A DNA stretch of 23,851 nucleotides from CAZQQN01 sp964549595 (GTDB taxonomy: Bacteria > Bacteroidota > Bacteroidia > CAILMK01 > CAYYUA01), in contig CAZJWK010000032.1 of assembly GCA_964549595.1 (NCBI GenBank), positions 1 to 23,851 on the forward strand, given 5' to 3'. Position 1 is the first letter of the stretch. Each line of letters opens with the position of its first letter. Shown piece by piece: positions 1 to 6,271 of this stretch. The position numbers and the translations under genes were made by a program. A model generated the notes under the pieces. It saw only the letters and a program-made list of their open reading frames with translations, made no database searches and had not been told where the DNA came from.

Positions 1-79
1 AAGCAGGGAGGGAAACGTCAATGGCCTGATTGGTTAAGGTGTTGGGTATGAGGTACAGGGTTCCGGTAGGGTTAGTCAT
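1..79 (-). CDS. Tetrapyrrole-methylase-family SAM-dependent methyltransferase (RsmI-like), N-terminal fragment
   Basis: An open frame on the minus strand starts at an ATG (79-77) and runs off the left edge after 26 codons. It begins MTNPTGTLYLIPNTL. The string GTLYLIPNTL resembles the first beta strand and loop that open Bacteroidetes proteins of the tetrapyrrole (corrin/porphyrin) methylase superfamily related to RsmI, the 16S rRNA 2'-O-ribose methyltransferase (usual start: LYLIPTxLG). The frame stays open upstream of the ATG to a stop about 30 codons earlier, so the start rests on the motif lying close to the N terminus. It follows the CNNM-type gene on the same strand after about 207 bases. 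Only the first strand is visible, so the catalytic and SAM-binding parts cannot be checked. The family call is moderate and the exact substrate unknown. Confidence 0.6.
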   Translation of the reverse strand, partial: MTNPTGTLYLIPNTLTNQAIDVSLPA

Positions 80-286
80 GAATGGTTTTGCTTTTAAGGA
101 GGAAGCTTCAATGGCTTTTACCAAATTCCTGCATAAAACGAAATCCGTGATTTATGGATTTAAAATGGACTAAAAAGTTCATTGGCTGTTACCGATTTTT
201 GGCTACGCAAAACTGAATTTCAGGAGGAATGCCACTTTGCTCGTTTGGGTGAAAGCTTCTATTTACGGGAATACCTAAACTGGTGA

Positions 287-1573
287 TCATGAGGATGACA
301 GTTCTTCAATAGGTTCTTTAATGGTTAACCGGACTTCCTCTATGCGGGCTTTGGAAACTTTTGAAATGGTGAATTTAAAAGGTTCATAAGTGATGGTTTC
401 ATTGGTTTCGGGGATGCTTTCATTAATGGCGAGGATAAGCCCGCCTAAGGTTTCGTAATCCCCTTCGGGAAGATTCAGGTTGTATTGCTGGTTCAGGTAA
501 TCGATTTCCAGCCGGGCAGAAAACAAAAATTCATGGTCATTCAATTGTTTTTCTGTGAATTCTTCCGTGTCATGTTCATCCTTAATTTCCCCGAAAATTT
601 CCTCAATGATGTCTTCAATAGTAATAATACCGGAAGTACCTCCGAATTCGTCTACTACTACGGCCATACTGCGTTGTTTTTGGATTAGTTGCTTCAGCAG
701 TTCGCTTGCGGCCATAGATTCCGTAGCAATGATGATAGGCATTAAAATGGATTCAATGCTTTCCGGGTTCCGGTACAAGTCAATGATATGGGCATACCCT
801 ACCACGTTATCAATATTGTCGCGATAAACCGGGATTTTGGAATGACCGGTCTCTTTGAATAAATTGATGAGTTCCTCGATATTCTGAGAAATTTCTAAAG
901 TTTTTACTTCCGTACGCGGAATCATGCACTCTCTTACCTTAACCTCCGGAAATTGAATGGCATTTTTAAAAATCTCGGTATCCAAATCCATTAAGGTTTC
1001 TTCCTGCTCGTCACTCTCAGACACAAAATGAAAAAGATCGTAGTGGTTAAAAACAGGTTTGTCGTCTTCGTTAGACTCTGTCTTGAGGAATTTGTGTAAT
1101 AAAAGCTTGGAAAGCCAGACCACAAATAGGTTTAACGGGTAAAACAAATAATAAAAGAGGCCGAAAGGGATGGAAAGAAAGGAAAGGATCCGGTCCGGAT
1201 TGGCCCGGAAAATAGCCTTGGGCAAAAATTCCGCAAAAATCAGGACAATAATGGTGGAAATAACAGTTATAGCGATGAATCGGGCAAAGTCATTTTCAAG
1301 AAAGGGGATAGAGGTTTCGATAAACTGCAAAAGCACGTATTGCATGTAAATCCCGTAAATAACCAAGGCTATGTTATTCCCAACCAGGGTATTGGTCATG
1401 AAATAAGAAGGGTACTGGTTGAAGAAGCCAAGGATTCTGGAGGACAGGCCTTTTTGATTGCTTTTTAGTTCTAACCGCAGTTTATTAGCACTGTAATAAG
1501 CAATTTCTATCCCGGAGAAGAAGGCGGAAAACAACAGCGAAAGCAGAATTATGAGGAAACTGGTGCTATCCAT
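287..1573 (-). CDS. CNNM/CorC (HlyC)-type membrane protein with DUF21, paired CBS and CorC_HlyC domains
   Basis: This 428-residue protein has the full CNNM/CorC layout. An N-terminal DUF21 membrane domain covers about residues 3-160, with hydrophobic stretches near 5-20, 62-82, 98-118 and 132-155 and the conserved FFSGIEIAYYSANK and NTLVGNNIAL segments. A pair of CBS domains lies at about 215-335, including MIPRTEV and VVDEFGGTSGIITIEDIIEEIFG. A CorC_HlyC domain follows at about 345-420 (ARLEIDYLN, GDYETLGGLI). Family members are inner-membrane proteins linked to Mg2+ or other divalent-cation export and homeostasis, with CBS domains that can bind adenine nucleotides. Older annotations as hemolysin are misleading. 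The motility-linked paralogue GldE has the same fold; the extended VDEFGGTSGIITIEDIIEEIFGEI block and lack of gld neighbours make me prefer the general CNNM group. It starts at ATG 1573. Confidence 0.9.
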   Translation of the reverse strand: MDSTSFLIILLSLLFSAFFSGIEIAYYSANKLRLELKSNQKGLSSRILGFFNQYPSYFMTNTLVGNNIALVIYGIYMQYVLLQFIETSIPFLENDFARFIAITVISTIIVLIFAEFLPKAIFRANPDRILSFLSIPFGLFYYLFYPLNLFVVWLSKLLLHKFLKTESNEDDKPVFNHYDLFHFVSESDEQEETLMDLDTEIFKNAIQFPEVKVRECMIPRTEVKTLEISQNIEELINLFKETGHSKIPVYRDNIDNVVGYAHIIDLYRNPESIESILMPIIIATESMAASELLKQLIQKQRSMAVVVDEFGGTSGIITIEDIIEEIFGEIKDEHDTEEFTEKQLNDHEFLFSARLEIDYLNQQYNLNLPEGDYETLGGLILAINESIPETNETITYEPFKFTISKVSKARIEEVRLTIKEPIEELSSS

Positions 1574-1887
1574 ACGGCTTTAATATCCTACCTTAAAGGT
1601 AAAAAATTTATTGGCAATTTGTGAATGGATTAGGCAATGTAAGGCCTTTCAACCATTTGAAAAGCGAGGCGCGGGGCAAGGCCATTATAGCTTGTAAGCC
1701 TTTAGTTAAGTTTTTCATTCACGATCATTAACCTGACAATAGCTTTTTTGGGTGATTTGCCGTTGTTTTTAAAACTTCGGAATAAAACCTTTTCAGATTT
1801 TTCAAAACTAAAGATTACAAGGGCCTTTATTTTATTATACACGTATTTTTTGGGTTTTCAAATACCCGCATTCAGTCAATGGATTAG
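1574..1887. other. Gene-free spacer between the CNNM-type gene and tRNA-Leu
   Basis: About 314 bases with no convincing coding frame on either strand; open frames here run into the tRNA and have no recognisable protein content. The end next to the CNNM gene holds a 13-bp palindrome and a near -7 element (TACCTTTA on the minus strand), so the CNNM promoter probably lies there. The part next to the tRNA should hold its 3' processing and termination region. The only hairpin I see there (GGGT...ACCC arms around 1855) is short and lacks a U-tract. Confidence 0.5.
1589..1601. repeat. 13-bp palindrome just upstream of the CNNM-type gene
   Basis: TACCTT-A-AAGGTA is a perfect 6+1+6 inverted repeat ending 16 bases before ATG 1573. 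On the minus strand it contains TACCTTTA, one base away from the Bacteroidetes -7 element TAnnTTTG. It could be a regulator site over the CNNM promoter, but a 6-bp-arm repeat can occur by chance in this composition. Confidence 0.3.
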
Positions 1888-1971
1888 TGCAGATGGTGGG
1901 ATTCGAACCCACACGGGCTTACGCCCACTACGCCCTGAACGTAGCGCGTCTACCAGTTCCGCCACATCTGC
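1888..1971 (-). tRNA. tRNA-Leu (anticodon CAG)
   Basis: The minus strand folds as a class II tRNA. The 7-bp acceptor stem is GCAGATG with CATCTGC and the discriminator is A. The D-arm contains the class-typical AACTGGTAGACGC. The anticodon stem CTACG/CGTAG encloses the loop TTCAGGG, giving anticodon CAG, which reads CUG leucine codons. A long variable arm (stem GGGC/GCCC) follows, and the T-arm is GTGGG-TTCGAAT-CCCAC. The long variable arm together with CAG identifies leucine. The 3' CCA is not encoded: the bases after the discriminator read CTA. It lies alone, divergent from the symporter gene. Confidence 0.97.
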
Positions 1972-1980
1972 ATTCCATTG

Positions 1981-2010
1981 CAAAATTATTCATTTTTCAA
2001 CTTTTACAAA
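1981..2010 (-). promoter_or_regulatory. Promoter of tRNA-Leu (Bacteroidetes -33/-7 type)
   Basis: Reading the minus strand toward the tRNA there is TTTG (2010-2007), an 18-base spacer, and TAATTTTG (1988-1981). Both boxes match the Bacteroidetes consensus TTTG / TAnnTTTG exactly. Only nine bases separate the -7 box from the mature tRNA 5' end at 1971, so transcription should start at or within a few bases of the mature end. Confidence 0.65.
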
Positions 2011-2019
2011 GTTTCATTT

Positions 2020-2027
2020 TAGTTTTG
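2020..2027 (+). promoter_or_regulatory. Candidate -7 element for the symporter gene
   Basis: TAGTTTTG matches TAnnTTTG exactly and lies 43 bases before ATG 2071. The -33 region is only TTTTTC, not TTTG, so the match is partial. It would fire divergently from the tRNA-Leu promoter, and the two elements lie within about 50 bases of each other. Confidence 0.35.
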
Positions 2028-2070
2028 TGCCCGTATCAATTTAGCCATAACGTTTTAGCGGAAAGCTTAA

Positions 2071-3354
2071 ATGACCCTTATGCGAAAGATTGCATTACAT
2101 TGGCAAATACTGGCCGGGATTGTTTTAGGGATCCTTTTTGGCCTTTTGGCTACCTACATGGGATGGTCCGAGTTTTCTATCGACTGGATAGCCCCTTTCG
2201 GTACCATATTCATCAAGCTGCTCAAACTTATTGCAGTGCCTCTGGTATTAGTCTCCCTGATCAATGGCATCACCAACATGAAGGATATTACCAAACTCAC
2301 CAAAATTGGATCCAAAACCATTGGTATTTATATTCTGTCTACCATTGTTGCCATTTCCATTGGTCTTACGGTGGTTAATATTATTCAGCCCGGCGATTCT
2401 TTCTCGAAGGAAAAGCAACAAGAATTCCAGGAGCGCTATGCTGATGAATCGGCAGAACAAAAACTGGAGGCCGGTAAAGTACAGGAAAGAGGTCCTCTGG
2501 ATTTCCTGGTGAACCTGGTTCCGGAAAATTTTTTTTCAGCGGCAAGTGACAATTCCCAAATGCTGAAAATCATATTTTTTGCCATCCTGTTCGGGGTGGC
2601 CATGGTTATTTTGCCGGATGACCAAACCAAAACCATTAAAAACCTCATAACCGGCCTTAATGAAGTGGTGCTCAAGATTGTGGGTATTATTATGAAATTT
2701 GCTCCGATCGGGGTTTTTGGGTTATTTGTCAAGCAAATTGTGGATAACCGGGATACCCTGGCTGAACTTTTCCAGGCCCTTAGTGTCTACGGAATGACGG
2801 TTATATTCGGGTTATTGTTGATGGTATTTGGGGTATATCCTTTGGTTTTGACTTTTTTCACCAAATTGAAATACCCCCGTTTTGTCAAAGGCATTTTACC
2901 GGCTCAGTTGACGGCTTTATCCACCAGCTCAAGTGCAGCCACATTGCCCATTACTATGGACCGTGCGGAAAATGCATTAGGCGTTTCCAAGAACGTTTCC
3001 AGTTTTGTGTTGCCTTTGGGGGCTACCATCAATATGGACGGAACGAGTTTATACCAAAGTGTGGCTGCTGTATTTATTGCGCAGGCCTTTGGCTTTGACC
3101 TTAGTTTTTCTCAACAGTTGACCATTGTATTGACCGCTACACTGGCTTCTATTGGCTCGGCAGCTGTTCCCGGTGCAGGCATTATTATGCTTGTGATTGT
3201 TTTGGAATCCATTGGATTGGATCCTAAGGGTATAGGGTTGGTCTTAGCCGTAGATCGTCCTCTGGATATGGTTCGAACCGCTGTTAATATTACAGGGGAC
3301 TCCACGGTAGCTTCATTAATAGCCCAAAGTGAGGGGGAACTTAATCCCCCGTAA
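2071..3354 (+). CDS. Dicarboxylate/amino acid:cation symporter (DAACS/SDF family, GltP/GltT-like)
   Basis: This 427-residue inner-membrane secondary transporter shows the hallmark motifs of the glutamate/aspartate/C4-dicarboxylate transporter fold. The serine-rich hairpin 1 sits at about residues 281-293 (TALSTSSSAATLP). The TM7 unwound motif NMDGT is at 321-325. Hairpin 2 follows (SAAVPGAGIIMLVIV), then the TM8 substrate-binding stretch DRPLDMVRTAVNITGDS at about 395-411, where an Arg and an Asp usually contact the substrate. An Arg at this point of TM8 (R402) would suit acidic substrates. Transport is expected to be coupled to Na+ or H+, but the exact substrate cannot be read from sequence. 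The annotated ATG gives MTLMRKIALHW; the second Met (codon 4) is an equally plausible start. The SDR gene starts 20 bases downstream. Confidence 0.93.
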   Translation: MTLMRKIALHWQILAGIVLGILFGLLATYMGWSEFSIDWIAPFGTIFIKLLKLIAVPLVLVSLINGITNMKDITKLTKIGSKTIGIYILSTIVAISIGLTVVNIIQPGDSFSKEKQQEFQERYADESAEQKLEAGKVQERGPLDFLVNLVPENFFSAASDNSQMLKIIFFAILFGVAMVILPDDQTKTIKNLITGLNEVVLKIVGIIMKFAPIGVFGLFVKQIVDNRDTLAELFQALSVYGMTVIFGLLLMVFGVYPLVLTFFTKLKYPRFVKGILPAQLTALSTSSSAATLPITMDRAENALGVSKNVSSFVLPLGATINMDGTSLYQSVAAVFIAQAFGFDLSFSQQLTIVLTATLASIGSAAVPGAGIIMLVIVLESIGLDPKGIGLVLAVDRPLDMVRTAVNITGDSTVASLIAQSEGELNPP

Positions 3355-3374
3355 ACCTGATAAAATGAATTATT

Positions 3375-4091
3375 ATGGTGGTTTATTATGTGACAGGAAC
3401 GAGTACAGGTTTGGGAAAAGCCATTGCTGAGGAAGTGCTGAATGAAGGCAGTATTGTGGTCGGTTTGGGACGCAGACATACCATTGAACATGAACAATAT
3501 TCCCCGGTCTATTTAGACCTTAAGGATTTGGATCAAACCGATCATTATGATTTTCAAATTCCGAAGGGATCAGGGTCCGTTGAAAAAGTTGTTTTGGTAA
3601 ACAACGCAGGCGTGATTGAACCCGTCAAGCACTTAGGGCGCACCAATAAGGATGAAATAAGGGATCATTTCCATGTGAACCTGGTAGCCCCGATGGTTTT
3701 GATGAACAATTTTCTCGGCATTTTTGGGACTGAAGAAATGGAGAAAGTCATCCTTAATGTTACAAGTGGTGCGGCTGAGAGGCCTATGGATGGTTGGAGC
3801 TGCTATTGTGCCGGAAAAGCTGGACTAAATATGGCTACCCAAGTGGTGAATGAGGAAAACCGTTTAGAAAACCGAAACTGTCGAATTTACGCATTGGCAC
3901 CCGGTATTGTGGACACACCCATGCAGGATACCATCCGGGAAGCCAATGAAAATGAATTTAGTCGCCTTGATGACTTTAAAGCATTTAAAAAATCCGGAAT
4001 GTTGATAGAACCGAATGTAGTGGCTAAACAGTTTGTTAAAGCAGTTAATCATCCGGAAAGTCCACTTAATGTGATAGACCGCTTAAATTAA
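3375..4091 (+). CDS. Short-chain dehydrogenase/reductase (sepiapterin/benzil-reductase-like SDR)
   Basis: This 238-residue classical SDR has a Rossmann nucleotide-binding motif TGTSTGLG at residues 7-14, the NNAG motif at 76-79, and a catalytic Ser131 with Tyr144-x3-Lys148 (YCAGK). A PG block follows (ALAPGIVDTPMQ), as expected before the substrate loop. The G-x3-G-x-G spacing, short length and PG-IVDTPMQ string resemble the sepiapterin reductase / YueD (benzil reductase) subgroup, which uses NADPH. The true substrate cannot be inferred. It is cytoplasmic, with no signal peptide. It lies 20 bases after the symporter and ends only 7 bases before the first M43 protease gene, so the three are probably co-transcribed, although they have no evident common pathway. 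Confidence 0.87.
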   Translation: MVVYYVTGTSTGLGKAIAEEVLNEGSIVVGLGRRHTIEHEQYSPVYLDLKDLDQTDHYDFQIPKGSGSVEKVVLVNNAGVIEPVKHLGRTNKDEIRDHFHVNLVAPMVLMNNFLGIFGTEEMEKVILNVTSGAAERPMDGWSCYCAGKAGLNMATQVVNEENRLENRNCRIYALAPGIVDTPMQDTIREANENEFSRLDDFKAFKKSGMLIEPNVVAKQFVKAVNHPESPLNVIDRLN

Positions 4092-4098
4092 ATGTTGA

Positions 4099-6240
4099 AT
4101 GAATCGATACCTGAAAATTTTAACAAGCTTTCTCTTATTGGTACCCGTTTTGGGCGTTGGCCAGGAAAAAAATTTGGTATGCGGGACCGATGATTATTAC
4201 CAGAAGCTCCTGGAAGAAAACCCTAAATTAAGGAAAGCGGAAAAGATTGCGGATCAGCGTGCAGCTCATTACAAAGGCATGACCGCCAAAAAGCCCCCTA
4301 AAAAACGGATAATCCCTGTGGTTTTTCATGTCATCCATGACAATACCCCGGTATCCAATATTTCCAGGACAAGGGTTTTGTCAGCCCTGGAGCGGATCAA
4401 CACGGACCTGAATTTATTAAACACCGATACTTCAGAAATTAGACCGGTTTTTAAAAACCGCACTGGCGATTACAATCTGGAGTTTCGTTTGGCAAGGATT
4501 AATCCCGGCGGAAAATGTTTTAATGGCATTACGAGAATGGCCAGGCCTAATTTAACGGATAATGTATTATGGCTAAAGAAAATTCCCGATTACACCGATA
4601 CGATCAATTATTGGGATCCTGAAAAATACCTGAATATTTGGGTTGTCGAAGATATTTATGATAACAATCCCAATTCAGACATTGCAGGCCAGGCTAATTA
4701 CCCTTGGTCGTATGATGGGGCCGATGGTATTATTATGCGGGCAAGTGAAGTGGTTGCTGATGATCGTACTTTAACCCATGAAGTGGGCCATTATCTGGGC
4801 CTGAAACATACTTTTAATCACGGTTGTGATTCTTTTACTAACGATAACGGTGAAATACTTTTTAATGATGAAGTAGACGATACACCTCCTACGGAAGAAA
4901 GAAATACGACCATTGTTTGTGACAAAAGCTTAAACACTTGTTCTGATACCACTAATTATGGCCGGGATTTCCCGGATATGGTAGAAAATTACATGGATTA
5001 CACCACTTGTGGCATAATGTTTACCGAAGGGCAAAGGAATCGGTCTCAGGCTTATTTTTCACCCTTCTATAGAGGGGAGCTGGTTTCGGCTTCCAACCTG
5101 GTTAAAACAGGGGTGGTTGATACTACGCAAAAGCCTCAAATAACCCGTTTTGCTAATGACAAGTCTTATGTTTATCCCTGCGAAAGGGTCCGTTTCCAGT
5201 ACGAATACAAAAAGGGTTGTCGCAATGGATCGTTGATAGCAGGAACACCTAAAGAGGTGACCTGGAAATTTCCGGGTGCCAAAAAAACCCAATCTCATGC
5301 CCAATCACCCCATATTGCTTATGAAAAACCAGGATCGTATCCGGTTACCTTAAAATTGAGTAATGACATGGGAGTAGATAGCATGGTTAAGAAAGATCTT
5401 ATTCATGTGTTTGATTCTACTGCTGTGAAAAAAGCACCCTTTATCATGCGGTTTGATGAAAATGACCTATTGAATAGGGGAGTTGTTACACCCGAAAACC
5501 CGAAAAACTACAAATGGCAATATACTTCTAAAGCTTCTGCAAACGGAAAAGGTGCGTTATTTTTAGACAATTACAATGTTGCCGGTGAGCAGTTAGTGAG
5601 TTTTCGTTTGCCTTTAATGGATTTATCCAATGTCGAGGGAAGAACCCTTGAGTTTGACCTGGCTTATGCCCGTAAAACTTTTAATTCACGGGATATAATG
5701 GATGTTTACATGTCCTCTGACTGCGGGAAAACCTGGGAAAATGTGAAATCCTATACCTTTTTTGAAATGGAAAGTGTGGATGAGAAAAAGAAAAGTCCCT
5801 TTTACCCGGACTCTGAAGATGATTGGGAGACTTTCAAATTATTGCTGCCTGAATCAGACCAGGTGCTGATACGCTTTGAGTGGACTTCAAGCGATAAGCC
5901 GGGCAATAATGTGTTTATTGATAATATCAGAATGAATTATAACGTAGGCAGGGAATCCTCCTCATTAACAGAAACCAAAATTTTTAAAATATCCCCCAAT
6001 CCTGTTAGGGGCTCCGGTATAAGGATTAAAAAAACGGGAAAACCATCCAAAGTTGATTTAACCGTTACTGATATGACCGGTCAAGTCCTTTTTGAAAGGG
6101 GTGATTTAAGCTTAGGCGGAAATGAAGATGGAACCTATTTTAACCGGGAGACATTAAACATTCTGAAAAATGGCGTTTATTTGTTAAAATTTTCCTATGA
6201 CCATAAAATTATTACGAAAAAAGTCCTGTTTTTAAACTGA
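4099..6240 (+). CDS. Secreted M43 (pappalysin/cytophagalysin-type) metalloprotease with PKD-like domain and T9SS tail (copy 1)
   Basis: This 713-residue protein is built for export. It has a signal peptide (about residues 1-21), then a pro-segment that begins VCGTDDYYQ with Cys28. The M43 metzincin catalytic domain covers about 75-340, with the zinc motif HEVGHYLGLKH at 227-237 and the Met-turn ENYMDY around Met299. A PKD-like domain lies at about 350-450 (VTWKFPGA ... GSYPVTLKLSN), followed by a jelly-roll-like region of the kind seen near immune-inhibitor-A proteases at about 450-620 (LSNVEGRTLEFDLAYARK, DNIRMNY). The C-terminal sorting domain of type IX secretion covers about 630-713 (SPNP at 632-635, NGVYLLKF, ITKKVLFLN). 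The family cleaves extracellular proteins. The next gene is a diverged tandem copy with the same architecture. The start codon lies 7 bases after the SDR stop. Confidence 0.93.
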   Translation: MNRYLKILTSFLLLVPVLGVGQEKNLVCGTDDYYQKLLEENPKLRKAEKIADQRAAHYKGMTAKKPPKKRIIPVVFHVIHDNTPVSNISRTRVLSALERINTDLNLLNTDTSEIRPVFKNRTGDYNLEFRLARINPGGKCFNGITRMARPNLTDNVLWLKKIPDYTDTINYWDPEKYLNIWVVEDIYDNNPNSDIAGQANYPWSYDGADGIIMRASEVVADDRTLTHEVGHYLGLKHTFNHGCDSFTNDNGEILFNDEVDDTPPTEERNTTIVCDKSLNTCSDTTNYGRDFPDMVENYMDYTTCGIMFTEGQRNRSQAYFSPFYRGELVSASNLVKTGVVDTTQKPQITRFANDKSYVYPCERVRFQYEYKKGCRNGSLIAGTPKEVTWKFPGAKKTQSHAQSPHIAYEKPGSYPVTLKLSNDMGVDSMVKKDLIHVFDSTAVKKAPFIMRFDENDLLNRGVVTPENPKNYKWQYTSKASANGKGALFLDNYNVAGEQLVSFRLPLMDLSNVEGRTLEFDLAYARKTFNSRDIMDVYMSSDCGKTWENVKSYTFFEMESVDEKKKSPFYPDSEDDWETFKLLLPESDQVLIRFEWTSSDKPGNNVFIDNIRMNYNVGRESSSLTETKIFKISPNPVRGSGIRIKKTGKPSKVDLTVTDMTGQVLFERGDLSLGGNEDGTYFNRETLNILKNGVYLLKFSYDHKIITKKVLFLN

Positions 6241-6271
6241 GCCCTAACCATGTCGGATTAAATACAACCTT

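Noticed and set aside
141..161. Inverted repeat AAATCC...GGATTT between the CNNM gene and the methyltransferase fragment.
   Set aside because: Arms are only 6 bp around a 9-base loop, AT-rich, without a clean T-run; too weak to call a terminator.
189..290. A 33-codon minus-strand frame whose ATG overlaps the stop of the CNNM gene (ATGA).
   Set aside because: The overlap is typical of coupled genes, but the peptide is short, has no membrane or domain character, and nothing supports it beyond the overlap.
287..1573. Calling the CNNM-type protein GldE (gliding motility).
   Set aside because: GldE shares the fold, but gldD or other gld genes are not next to it and the sequence fits the general CNNM/CorC group better.
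1854..1870. Hairpin GGGT...ACCC downstream of tRNA-Leu as a terminator.
   Set aside because: The stem is 4 bp with a mismatch above it, and on the tRNA strand it is followed by A residues, not U.
1748..2378. Plus-strand open frames spanning the tRNA and running into the symporter gene.
   Set aside because: They read through the complement of tRNA-Leu or out of frame through the symporter, and show no protein-like composition.
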